Below, in pieces: positions 1 to 9,524 of a stretch of 64,000 nucleotides of DNA; position 1 is the first letter of the stretch, and the number at the start of each line of letters is the position of its first letter. The position numbers and the translations under genes were made by a program. The stretch spans positions 11,697,105 through 11,761,104 of the forward strand of contig CAJINV010000003.1 of assembly GCA_905178155.1 (NCBI GenBank), written 5' to 3'. This DNA is from Amoebophrya sp. A120 (Eukaryota > Sar > Dinophyceae > Syndiniales > Amoebophryaceae). The notes below the pieces were generated by a model, which saw only the letters and a list, made by a program, of their open reading frames with translations, was not told the origin of the DNA and made no database searches.

Positions 1-87
1 ATTTCCCTGACCTTCACGCCTCCCGGCGGTTGCCCTATATGGTAACGGCAACTGCCTTCGCGCTGCGTTTGCTAAGCAATATCGCAA

Positions 88-138
88 GCGCGCAGAGCGC
101 GCGCGCCGGCTTCGTGGGCCGGCGCGCGCTCTGCGCGC
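88..138. repeat. GC-rich inverted repeat (hairpin)
   Basis: A left arm at 88-110 and a right arm at 118-138 are nearly perfect reverse complements (23 and 21 bp, one GC step different) around a 7-nt loop TTCGTGG. Nothing else in 1-349 looks coding. The role is unknown. Confidence 0.75.
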
Positions 139-349
139 GCGCGCACGCATTTGGTTACCAGATTAGGAACATAAACAGATTTTGATATCGCTGTTTATCA
201 AGTTCATCTCCTCCGCCTCCCGCTGTGGTACTCCGCATTACTAGAACCTCGGAGAGCTGACGGACGTACCTGCACGGAAACTAAACCAATGGCATGATCA
301 GGCTTGATACTTTCTACTACTTGAAATTATCGTCCACATCATCGACCAC

Positions 350-2355
350 TTATCTACAGCAGAGCAGTCTTTTGTTACCGTCCGTCCCCTGCACCAGGAG
401 TCCGCAACACTGCTCCACCTTTTCCAAGTCACACTTCTCGAGCACCGCTGCCCCGTATGCATTGCAAATAATATGTGGTCTGAGTCGGGGAAGAGTCTGA
501 GTAGAGCTTGTGATGCTAGGTCTGGTCGACACAAAAATTTGTCTTGCATAAAGCAGGATAAGTAAACAAGCATTATTGAGAAGCTCGAGAAGAAGCAGTG
601 CTCATACTTTACAACTTGTGATGCTACTAGTGCGACTTACGGTTGTTCGACAAATAATTCCACACCTTCCGGCTCAGCAATCAACATGCAGAAGCAGTAT
701 CACAAACCTCCGCAATGTTCCAGTAGCCCAGAGCCAGATCGAAGCTATTTGCGTTTCATACCTCTTGGAACAGGTCGATGCACCGAGTTTCCGGGTCGTA
801 GATGAGCGCGCCGTTGACGCGCGGCAGACTTTTCGCGTCGTAGTCGCCAATCGACCGGGTGGGCTGCAGTCCGCCCAGCCGCCCGTTGTGTGGCGGCCCG
901 TATGAACTGCAAATATGTCTGGGTCTGGAAAAAAGCAGCGCTTGTCATGCACATTTTGCATGAGCCATAACGTCTGTGATGCATGCCCTAGTATCACAGA
1001 TTTGTTGAGGGCTTTGTGATGCCTGTACTGCATGAGAGATGCCCGCTTCTCCGTGTAGCAAAAAGTGGGCCTCTTTTGCTGGTCACGCAATAGAAATTCG
1101 GTGTAGAATCCAAAGGCAGCATCACAAGTTGCAACCTTCCAGACCCAGACATATTTGCATTTGATAGCCCGTCGATGTCTGCGATCCCAGACCGCTCCAT
1201 CCGCACGCGCTCGGCCGGGCACCGGCAGGACTTATGAAGTGTAAAAATGTCTGGGTCTGGAAGAATGCAACTTGTGATGCGCATTTCAGAACACACAAAA
1301 ATCTCTCATGCATAGGTAGCAAAAGCTGCTCACTTTCTGTCACCAAAAGGGGGGATTTGTCATGCGGGTTCGGCATTGCGGAAGCTTCTCGAAACCTGTG
1401 ATGCTAGAGCTTCCATGACGGACCTTCTGTGTCATGCAGAAACAGCATGACTCTTCCAGACCCAGACATTTTTACAGTTGATAGGACTGCTCCAGGGACA
1501 AGTGATTCAGGCGGCCGAGCCGCAACTTCTTCCGGTTCCCCCGCGCCCGCGTGGAGGTGCAGTCACTCACGGGCACGTACTTGGCGTCGCAGTCCCCGAC
1601 CTGGGCGCAATACATGTAGCGGCCCCAGCACAGCACCGCGTTCATGCAGGTGCCGGACGAAATTTTTTCTTGCCACAGCGTGAATTCGCACTGCTCGGCG
1701 GCTTTCTTCATGGCCTCGGCCGGCTTGCTGGCACGTGTTCGAAAGTCGTGCAAGACCAAGTTCGGGAAGAATTCGGCCACCGTGGTCGCGGCCTGCGCGC
1801 CGTCGTGGCCGTCACAGACGCCCGAGATGAAGAGGTCGATCCTTTTTTCGTCCCCTACCGCATTGAAAGAGCCGCGAGTTGAAAAAATACGGTCTTCGTT
1901 TCCCCGGTGCGGCGGATGCACCATGTCCTCTCGTTTCTTCCCGGCCGCTGCTTTGTCGTTGGCACCGCTGTTTGACGTTTTCTTCTTTCCTTCGTCATCA
2001 GATTCGCTATCGTCGCTGTGCTCCTTATCGTTGTATGCATTGCAAAAGAAAAAGTATCGTTTATACTTTAATACGAAAATCAAAATGAATTGCCTCGTCC
2101 CAAAGTAGGTCTCACAGAAGGAAAACTCAACCTTCTCCTCATGCAGGCTCAGGTAGAAAAGCAGACCTTTGAATCATTGTCAACAAGCGGGACTACAATT
2201 TCTTGTGCGAGATGAACGCTATTTTGTACTTTTGCCCAGGATACGTCCCCCGCAGAATCGTCCGGCAAAGGCGGCAGATCGCGCCGCTTCTGGGTGAACT
2301 TGCGGCACAAGTACAAAAAATTCATATTCTCGCCCTCGCGTGCCAGTTGATGCAT
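350..2355 (-). CDS. PP2C-type serine/threonine phosphatase, possibly C-terminally incomplete
   Basis: Metal-dependent PP2C (PPM) phosphatase, inferred from motifs: an N-terminal NEDR, then GVCDGHDG (canonical FDGHGG), AQVGDCDAKYV (the usual GD-S/A segment) and, in a later exon, GLQPTRSIGDYDAK (family 'AVSRALGDxxxK'). Exons on the minus strand are about 2355-2244, 2028-1484, 1227-1167, 895-761 and 450-350, split by introners at 2034-2243, 1233-1483, 901-1166 and 456-760. Removing each element with one 5-bp duplication gives 318 codons in one frame (317 aa). The acidic stretch SDDSESDDEG lies before the domain. Two starts are possible, ATG at 2355 or 2325. After the IGDYDAK motif only about 60 residues remain, so the family's late DGxWD and DN metal motifs are missing. 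Either the gene is truncated, or the GT within the last exon (near 370) is a donor to exons left of the window. Identity is firm; both ends are uncertain. Confidence 0.75.
456..760. mobile_element. Introner, CTGGGTCTGG family (degenerate)
   Basis: The ends are diverged inverted repeats: TATG..GCAAATA..TCTGAGTCGGG on the left, and the reverse complement of TATGAAACGCAAATAG..TCTGGCTCTGGG on the right. The flanking duplication is poor (minus strand AGAGG/CGGGG), but excision still keeps the PP2C frame, suggesting an old copy. Confidence 0.55.
901..1166. mobile_element. Introner, CTGGGTCTGG family
   Basis: 266 bp with TIRs built on GCAAATATGTCTGGGTCTGG. The target duplication GCCCG is present at 896-900 and 1167-1171. 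Excision with one copy joins PP2C codons GAC GGG | CCG CCA in frame. Confidence 0.9.
1233..1483. mobile_element. Introner, CTGGGTCTGG family
   Basis: 251 bp with TIRs containing AAAAATGTCTGGGTCTGGAA. The target duplication GGACT lies at 1228-1232 and 1484-1488. Excision restores the PP2C frame (..LEQS|CRCPAERV..). Confidence 0.9.
2034..2243. mobile_element. Introner, CAAAAGTATCG family
   Basis: 210 bp. The left end TATGCATTGCAAAAG..AAGTATCG and the right end GTACTTTTGCCCAGGATA match the TIRs of the 19767 copy. The flanks CGTTG/CGTCC are a degraded duplication, yet the frame ..DSAGD|DKEHSDD.. is restored. Confidence 0.6.
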
Positions 2356-4049
2356 TGCAAACGCATCTGGGTGTCGCTCTGGAACTCAGTGCAGCAGACA
2401 CAGAAGTTTATTCTCAACATGCCAGATTATTTCTATGCCTCACGAAAACAAGAATACAGGGATCACAAGTTCTGCCAGGCCTTGGCAATGTTCGTTCTCA
2501 ATGAGGAGGAGGAGGACACCTCTATAGTCAGCTTCTAACTACTAAGCTACTCTCTCTTTAAGCTAACCATAGGACATGTTTCTGAGGACGACTAGCCGAG
2601 CTGGAGATAGAGTTGTAAATGGTGGACAAATAGCCCTGCCAGGTGTACTAAACCTAGGACTTCAGTGCCACCCGTGAACAAATAGCCCTGCTAGGTGTAC
2701 AAAACCTAGGACTTCAGTGCCACGCTGTCTTCTTTTCTCCGCTCAAGGCCCGTCCCCGAGTCTGTACTGCGATCACCCCACTCGATCCAGCTGCTGCATG
2801 CTCAGTGGCTCTCTGGACCTGTTTATATCTGGACGCTTTTACCGGAGAGTTTTGGACTTGTGGCGCTGGAGCGACAACCGGTTGGTGACCTAAGGCCCGT
2901 ACCCGGAGTGCCCAGACGCCACACCTGTTCGACGAGAGGATGTGAGCCACTGCGCGAGGACGTAGTAATGAGGGGCAACCGCAACAGAGTTACCTGTAGG
3001 CTGAAGCCCGCAGCGAGGGTTCGTCGATCCCCCCGCTGTTGTGGTGAACGAGTACAAAGAGTTCTACCTGCGCCCGGCCGGGGCCATCGGCATAGGTTGC
3101 ACTTGGTTTTGCAACCAGCAAGAGTGTTTTCCGGTTTATTTTCCTCTCAGGACACGAAGTACTCATAACGAAACTACGAAAGAACAGATGTGGCGCCTCC
3201 CCCGGACAGACGCAGGAGCCGCTCCCCTAGTAGAAGTCTTACGCGGGCTGCGTCTGCCACGACCTGCTTTGTGTTTTGGGTGCTGCGCTTCCGTGTAGTA
3301 CTTCTTTCTAAATTTTTTTTTCTTGCGCTCTATTTTTACGCGACGGGACCTAGAAATTTTGAGTGGGCATCAACTGTACTCTTCTTTGCGATTTTTGTCC
3401 TTTTCTTCTTTGACGATGGTGCCCGTATTTGGCGTCTTCGTACTTTTCGGTGTGGAAACTCAGACGGAAAACTTCTCTGTGTGTTCGTACTCCTGCTGCG
3501 GCCATCCCGGATGCCGTGCGTCACCAGTGTGATTGGGAATGCGTAGTTCCGCTCCTCCCGCACCAACACCCTACGCACCCCGCTCGCGTGACGCACTTTC
3601 TCCTTCCTGCTCGCTGCTATGTTGGAGCTTTTTACTGAGGTGTATCTGTTTCGTTTTTTGTTTTTATATTTTTATTTCTTCGGTGTGAACATGAACTGCT
3701 ATGGTGTGAAAGATGTTTGCGCGTGTCCTGAATGACTGATCATAACTGAAAGAAACCTACTGGGAGGAGTACTACTGGAAGACTACACGTACATAAAATA
3801 TCTAGCGCGATCAAGTGACTATACTACTCCGTACTCTTTACTTCGGTCCGGGAAACCTGCGCATCTTTGCGAACTTCGGTGGGGAAGTACCTTCCCCGAC
3901 TGCCCCAACACCGGGGTGCTTCTTCGTCTGCTGCAAGTCGCTCCGAGTTTCGTAGTTCTGTGTCGCCTTTTTCGCCAGACCGGCAAACCGTCGCACATTT
4001 TCTGGTTGCACTTGTTGCGGGCGCGCCCGCCTTGATTCACCTCCTCCTC
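2356..4049. other. Non-coding stretch, 3' flank of the retrotransposon
   Basis: No supportable gene. A left-hand introner-like end (GCATTGCAAACGCATCTGGG, about 2350) has no partner that I can find. A ~52-bp segment containing AATAGCCCTG..GTGTAC is tandemly duplicated at about 2628-2722. T-rich runs at 3310-3322 and 3650-3680 read as A-rich on the minus strand and could mark the retrotransposon's 3' end, but no clean poly-A tail or target duplication was found. Confidence 0.5.
2628..2722. repeat. Two-copy tandem duplication (~52 bp)
   Basis: The segment beginning AATAGCCCTGCCAGGTGTAC and ending CTTCAGTGCCAC occurs twice back to back with three or four differences. The function is unknown. Confidence 0.75.
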
Positions 4050-7000
4050 CTAGACCATGTCCACCCACGGCACTAGCTTCACTAGCGCCGTGTCATTCGG
4101 CACGACCGAGTCCAATTTCAACTGCTCCCTTTCTTCTTTCGGCTGCTCCGATGTGTCCCGCTGCGCGTTCTCCTGGATCGCTTTGCGTAGCGATTCTGGT
4201 AGTATGCCCGGTCGGTTTTCAGATGTCATGTCAAGATAGGTCAGTATTTTGCGTGTCATTTGAGTGCTTTTTAGAATTTCGCATCGCTGTTTCATACTTG
4301 TTATTTTTGGCAGGCCGAAGCATTTCTCTCTTGCTTCTACAAAATCTGCTTGCTGGCATTCATACAAAAGGTGGTCGGTCGTTGGCAGAACTTTCTTGTC
4401 ACAGTATGGGCATTTCATGCCTGTTAGATGTGGCCTCCTTGTGTTGTGTTCGAGCTTTCCCATTCCTAGGAATCCTTTTTTCCCTGTCCCCATCCATAAT
4501 GCAAACATAATAGTATCTAGATACTGCGGACGTTTTTCTTCTGTTTTGTATTCCCGCATGCAAAATGCTCGTCGCTTCAAGTATGGGTGACATTTTGTGC
4601 TGCCTAGAAACTTGTTTTTCGTTCTTTCCTGTACTAGCCGGCGGAGCAGGTTCACTGTTGTGTCCTTTTTGTAGAAGGGCCTCTGTAGTTCTTTTCCCTT
4701 GTTGTGGTCTAAGCCTCTTGTAGCCATCGCGTCTGCAAAATCATTATAGTAGTTCGCCAGATGTGAGGGCGTCCACCTAAAGATGAACTCACACCCTGGC
4801 GCGGAAACTTTTTCTAGCTCTTCTAGCTCTCGCACGAGCTTGATGATCATGATATTACTCCGGTCCCGGAAAGCCTTCACTGCCTGCAGGAGCCCGTTGT
4901 TGTCAATGAAGAAGACGTGCTTGGTTATTGTCTTCAGCCACTGCGGATCTGAGTGGGCCCGTAACGTTTTGATGTGGTTCAGCAGGCCGTAGCACTCCCC
5001 GTCAAACGAGTCCGGGTCAGTCGTCTCCTCTGGATCACCTATTTCTGACTCAATGCAGCAACAACTTACCACGATCGGCGCAGGGCGTCGCCCCTGCTGT
5101 GCAGTGCAGTGCCAAGAGGCACCGCCCCCGCTCCCTCGTTCGAACTTTGCTCCCCCGTCTGTGTACGACACCACGGTCCGCTTCTCGCGCAATAGGGAGC
5201 GCGTTACCTGTTCGTTCATTTGCGAGATATGTAGCCTTACCTTATCCTTCTCCTCACGATCTCCCAGCCTGCCGGGATCTGCTACATCGAAGTCTGCGGC
5301 GACCTGACGCATCGGCAGCACCGTGATCCTGTTCACACCCCTCCAGTACTGCCGCCCTACCTGTAAACTTTTTGCTGCTTGTGCTAAGTCACGATATTCC
5401 TCACTCAGTGCTATTCTATTCATTCTGCATGACCAGGCTTCGTTGCACCGCCCCCAGAGCGGGTTTTCGTGTGTTGTAGTTGCGCATATCGGGTCCTCCA
5501 AGTCCCACGTTGCAAAAATGTCTGGAAGCTCGTCCGGCTCGATCTCGCTCTCCTCCTGTGTCTGGGGAGCAACGTGCTGCCCCTCGCCTGCTGCTGCGAC
5601 CACTGGAGCGGATTCCGACTCGGGGGGGACAGGGGGAAACGCTTCGGCGTCCCGTGACATTTCCGGCGATGGCCGCGCGGGCGGAATGTCCGCCTCGTCT
5701 AGGTAGAAGGGCCACAAGTCCAGAGCGGCGCCTTTGTAAAACACCATTAGAGCGTCCGTCAGAATGTTGTCGATTGGGCTCGCGAGGCCCGTGGCGCTGT
5801 ACATCAGGAAGTTGCTGCAGTTCCGCGGGATATTCAGGCGCTGTTTTATCTGAGATGCAAATGTCTTTGCTACTTCTTTCTTTGCTGAAGTCGTGAAAAA
5901 AGGAAACGGCACGACTGAGATCGACGTGATCGCAGGGAATGCAAATGCGTTCATGAGCATTATCTTTTGCTTGATGCTTTGTCCTCGTTCTGACTGCAAA
6001 AAGCGGAACTCATGCATAATTTTCTTTTGAACTTCGTCCGCGTGCGAGCGGAAGGTGTATGCTCCGTCGTAGATGCAGCCCAGGCTCTTCCCCTTTCCCG
6101 CTCTGGATTTTTGGTTCGGCTTGCTGCTATCGTACTCGATCTGCTTGTGTTTGAGCTCGTCAAAAAATATCTTCTTCGTGAGGCCGATCTTTTTCATCAT
6201 GCTGGGCACCTGCTCACCTTCAGGCGTGTTTTTGGCGACGACCGTGATATCGTCCGAGTACGCACTGAGTACGCGTATTGCTTGCAGTTCGAGCACCTCC
6301 ATGATCAAGTCGATCGTGTATCCGTTCCATACAGACCCGGAAAGCGGAGAGCCCTGCGGTTTGCCGACCCACAGAGCGTACTCCTTCCCTCCCGGTAGTT
6401 TTATTTTTCTCCACTTCATGAAGCCAGCAATTGCCGCACATTGTTGTGCTGGGCAAACCTTGGCCTTCAGTGCTCCTAAAGTCTCCACGTGGCAGACGAT
6501 ATCAAAACCAGAACAACAGTCATTCAGAACTACCTTACAGCTTACCTCCCCAAAAATCCCATCCACAATCACCGCCGTGGAGAATTCCTTCCCATGTGCT
6601 TGCCGATATGCGTTGCTGAAAGCCGGCTGAACCTTCGGGCCAAGACCCTTGTACTCCGAGCCCTCCCACCGGTGGCCATCCAGCCAAAGGCTCTGGCGCC
6701 TGTCATAAATATTGTCTAAGATCTTGCTATACACACTGCACAGTGATACGGGACGCATTAACATTTCCGTGTAGCAGCCTCCTGCCACTTTCGGCACTGC
6801 GGCCATCGAGATCAAGCGTCCTTGAGCCGGATATGATGCATGATAGACGTATGCTTCAAAACATTGAAAGAGAGCCCAGCGTAGAAGCGGCCCCGCATTT
6901 CGCACCATCTCATGCGTGGTGAGACAGTGGCCGGGGGTGCGCCCCGGTTGCAGTTTCCTTATTGCCGCCTCTACTTCCAAGAAACTCAACGGCCAGGCGC

Positions 7001-9524
7001 TGCCGCCATCTTTCTCCGCCTTCTCCTTCAAGTAGTCCTGCTCTGCTACCGTCCAGGCCCGTTCTACCTCGTCCTTGGATGCGGGCCGTGTTTCGAACTC
7101 TTCGTATACCTTGAATGGTTTACTTCTGAAAAAGTTTTTTATTATTCGACAGATTTCGGAGGGGACTCGCGTGGCCTCCTCCTCTGTGGGCACGTCGTTC
7201 ACCTTCTTGGCCTTCAAAATCTTGTTCGCTTCGTCCAAGGACTTGGCCTCGATGCCTGTAGTGCGAAGTAGATATTTCCGGCGAGACTCGAAGTCCCCCC
7301 GCACCATGACTTTCGGAAACCCCGTCGACCACCGGTTCGCACCCTTCCGCTCCTTAACCCCCTGCCAATCCAGGTCCTTCACGACGGCGGCCACCTCCTC
7401 GTCGACCGCAGGCGCAGGTGCAGTGGGGGGGGCTTTCCCCGCGGGCCGTTTGTTTGTGCCTGTTTTACTCTCTACGTTCTTGCCTGCTTTCTTGCCCTTT
7501 TTCCTGCCTATGTACTTCAGAGTTTCCAGGGCCGCGCCATGTATTGCATGCCTAATTTTTGTCAGGCATTCGTCTGCCTTTGCTGTGCTCATCTGCCTAT
7601 TTGGCTGCCAGTCCTCAGGTCTTCGCAGACCTTCTGTCCAATAGTCCATGCCTGTACCAGCGCCCGCATCACACATCTTTTCTGGCATCACAAAAAGTTC
7701 TTTTACTTTCTTATCAGCTTCTTCTGCATATGCCTTCCACTGTTCTTCTGTGGTTTCTTCAAACAAATACTTTACTCGTTCTTCCTGCTCAAACTCTAGG
7801 GGGGCGCTGAATTCCCAGTCACAGAGCTCCAGAAAGTTGTCCTTCAGCCGCAGCGTGGAGGATAACATATCATGGTCGCTCGCATTCATCTTGTGCACTG
7901 CTGTATTCTCGCTACTGAAAAATCTAGACTCAAACATAATCATGTCCGGCGATGTGAAGGAGCCGTTCTCGTGTCGGGTGGGCAGGCGTTGCACGTTGGC
8001 CTGCTGCCAGTTCCCATCGTGCTCCTCGCTCGGCCCCAGTAGGCTCGCGACCTTTGTACCTGCTGCATTTGAAGTAAAGTTTAAATTTGAACCTGTGGGC
8101 TCCCAATCCCGGTGCCGCGCGTTCAAGTCACCCATGACTATAATAGGCAACGCCATCTCTGGGTGAAGCGGAAGAGAGGACGAGGAGAAGTTGGCTGGGG
8201 GGCTGTACACCCCTCCGACCATTACTGGGTGGCCTAGCAGCCTTGCTGTTGTTACTATTTGCTCGTCGTTGTTGATGGACTCGCACATTCCGATCTCAGG
8301 CAGCCCTAGCTCCTCTCCTAGCAGCAGCATCGAGCTCTTCACATTCGTTGCGGCATCGGTAGGACAGAGGACGACGTGGAAGCCGCGCCGGCGTGCCTTC
8401 TCGATCAGCCTGCTCTTGTCACCGGCAAGGCTGGCCACGTGCGTCTCGCTGAGGTGGATGATACGGATGTGAGGATGCTGGTCCAGGAACAGCATCAACT
8501 CGTCAGTTGCAGTTAGAAGGCGGGCGGCCTCCTCCCTGGTGAGGTTGCCCTGCTTGTTCTTGTTCAAGGTGTGCGCGCTCTGCATGTTCCAGGTGGCGAC
8601 CCCTATCGTGTCGTAGATGGGCGGGCGGCTGCTCTTCGCCTTTGCGACTATGTACTTCGTCGCTTTGCCGGCATATCTTTCTGCGTCTATGTGCTTCTGC
8701 ATCTCGTCTGACGTTGCCCCGTTCTCATGCATGTATTTTATGTGCGATATCCGGTCTATTACTTCTGCACTACATTCAGGGCACTGTGTCGGCACGTTTG
8801 CCGACTTCCCTTGTCGGGCCGCTGTGCTTCTGCAAACTTCTGCATGCGCTAAAACTTCCTTCTCGCAATCTGAGTTCATGACCTTGCAAACCCCACAAAC
8901 AAACTTACCATCATTCGCCGACCTGTGCATTCGGTTTTTATGTATTATTTCACTTATTCTATAGTCACGCTCCCCTTCCTCGTCCTTGAAGTCGAAATCA
9001 AAAACATTACCTGCTATTACTCTACCCACCTCGTCCTTCTTATCGTTCCATTTGTTACAAAATTCTAAGTGGTGCGCGTGCTTGTCCGGATCTCGGGACG
9101 TGTTTCCACATCCGCATATGTACACCCTCTTCTGCGATTTCACCTTGCTGTACGACTCCAGGGCCTTGTCCACGCGCGCCTTGACCTTTTGGCGCTTCAG
9201 GTCGTTGCTTGGCAGAAACCTTGCGGCCACTGCCCCGTCAGGTGCTGGCGCCGCCTCCATCGGAACCTCCTTGCAAATCACCACTGGCCTCGGTATTCCT
9301 CCCACCTCCTCCAGAAACTCGCCGATCTCTGCCGGGCGCGCAGCCCATTGCGCGCCTTGGGGCTCCTGCTGTACCCCTCCTGTTGTGGATCTCCCCCTAC
9401 TCAAAGGTGAGACAGGATCGACACGCACAACCCCGGAGGAGCAGGATACTGCCCCCCCCTGTGTTCTTTGTTTTTTCATTATGCCTACTTCGGCTGCCAA
9501 AAATCTACATACTAAATTCATCAT
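4050..9524 (-). CDS. Non-LTR retrotransposon polyprotein: zinc fingers, AP endonuclease, reverse transcriptase, RNase H
   Basis: One uninterrupted ORF of 1,824 aa. Domains in order: Cys/His fingers (about 137-157, 210-231, 248-266); an exonuclease/endonuclease/phosphatase fold (about 305-560) with WNMQS, LSETH, VMGDLNARH and NASDHD, i.e. the APE-type endonuclease of LINEs; reverse transcriptase (about 850-1240) with GKPQGSPLSG and the catalytic box YSDD at 1089-1092 (commonly YADD); RNase H (about 1450-1605) with acidic residues D1456, E1510, D1541 and D1595 or D1598; and a C-terminal CCHC knuckle (C1705, C1708, H1718, C1723). APE plus RNase H places it near the I/Jockey-like LINEs; exact clade not determined. 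It has no introner, stop or frameshift, so it may be recently active. A single ORF with fused N-terminal fingers, rather than a separate ORF1, is unusual. The start is the first Met; a later Met (residue 16) is possible. Confidence 0.95.
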   Translation of the reverse strand: MMNLVCRFLAAEVGIMKKQRTQGGAVSCSSGVVRVDPVSPLSRGRSTTGGVQQEPQGAQWAARPAEIGEFLEEVGGIPRPVVICKEVPMEAAPAPDGAVAARFLPSNDLKRQKVKARVDKALESYSKVKSQKRVYICGCGNTSRDPDKHAHHLEFCNKWNDKKDEVGRVIAGNVFDFDFKDEEGERDYRISEIIHKNRMHRSANDGKFVCGVCKVMNSDCEKEVLAHAEVCRSTAARQGKSANVPTQCPECSAEVIDRISHIKYMHENGATSDEMQKHIDAERYAGKATKYIVAKAKSSRPPIYDTIGVATWNMQSAHTLNKNKQGNLTREEAARLLTATDELMLFLDQHPHIRIIHLSETHVASLAGDKSRLIEKARRRGFHVVLCPTDAATNVKSSMLLLGEELGLPEIGMCESINNDEQIVTTARLLGHPVMVGGVYSPPANFSSSSLPLHPEMALPIIVMGDLNARHRDWEPTGSNLNFTSNAAGTKVASLLGPSEEHDGNWQQANVQRLPTRHENGSFTSPDMIMFESRFFSSENTAVHKMNASDHDMLSSTLRLKDNFLELCDWEFSAPLEFEQEERVKYLFEETTEEQWKAYAEEADKKVKELFVMPEKMCDAGAGTGMDYWTEGLRRPEDWQPNRQMSTAKADECLTKIRHAIHGAALETLKYIGRKKGKKAGKNVESKTGTNKRPAGKAPPTAPAPAVDEEVAAVVKDLDWQGVKERKGANRWSTGFPKVMVRGDFESRRKYLLRTTGIEAKSLDEANKILKAKKVNDVPTEEEATRVPSEICRIIKNFFRSKPFKVYEEFETRPASKDEVERAWTVAEQDYLKEKAEKDGGSAWPLSFLEVEAAIRKLQPGRTPGHCLTTHEMVRNAGPLLRWALFQCFEAYVYHASYPAQGRLISMAAVPKVAGGCYTEMLMRPVSLCSVYSKILDNIYDRRQSLWLDGHRWEGSEYKGLGPKVQPAFSNAYRQAHGKEFSTAVIVDGIFGEVSCKVVLNDCCSGFDIVCHVETLGALKAKVCPAQQCAAIAGFMKWRKIKLPGGKEYALWVGKPQGSPLSGSVWNGYTIDLIMEVLELQAIRVLSAYSDDITVVAKNTPEGEQVPSMMKKIGLTKKIFFDELKHKQIEYDSSKPNQKSRAGKGKSLGCIYDGAYTFRSHADEVQKKIMHEFRFLQSERGQSIKQKIMLMNAFAFPAITSISVVPFPFFTTSAKKEVAKTFASQIKQRLNIPRNCSNFLMYSATGLASPIDNILTDALMVFYKGAALDLWPFYLDEADIPPARPSPEMSRDAEAFPPVPPESESAPVVAAAGEGQHVAPQTQEESEIEPDELPDIFATWDLEDPICATTTHENPLWGRCNEAWSCRMNRIALSEEYRDLAQAAKSLQVGRQYWRGVNRITVLPMRQVAADFDVADPGRLGDREEKDKVRLHISQMNEQVTRSLLREKRTVVSYTDGGAKFERGSGGGASWHCTAQQGRRPAPIVVSCCCIESEIGDPEETTDPDSFDGECYGLLNHIKTLRAHSDPQWLKTITKHVFFIDNNGLLQAVKAFRDRSNIMIIKLVRELEELEKVSAPGCEFIFRWTPSHLANYYNDFADAMATRGLDHNKGKELQRPFYKKDTTVNLLRRLVQERTKNKFLGSTKCHPYLKRRAFCMREYKTEEKRPQYLDTIMFALWMGTGKKGFLGMGKLEHNTRRPHLTGMKCPYCDKKVLPTTDHLLYECQQADFVEAREKCFGLPKITSMKQRCEILKSTQMTRKILTYLDMTSENRPGILPESLRKAIQENAQRDTSEQPKEEREQLKLDSVVPNDTALVKLVPWVDMV

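Noticed and set aside
4050-9524. LTR retrotransposon or retroviral origin of the RT gene
   Set aside because: No LTRs, protease or integrase; an APE-type endonuclease with C-terminal RNase H and CCHC knuckle fits a non-LTR element.
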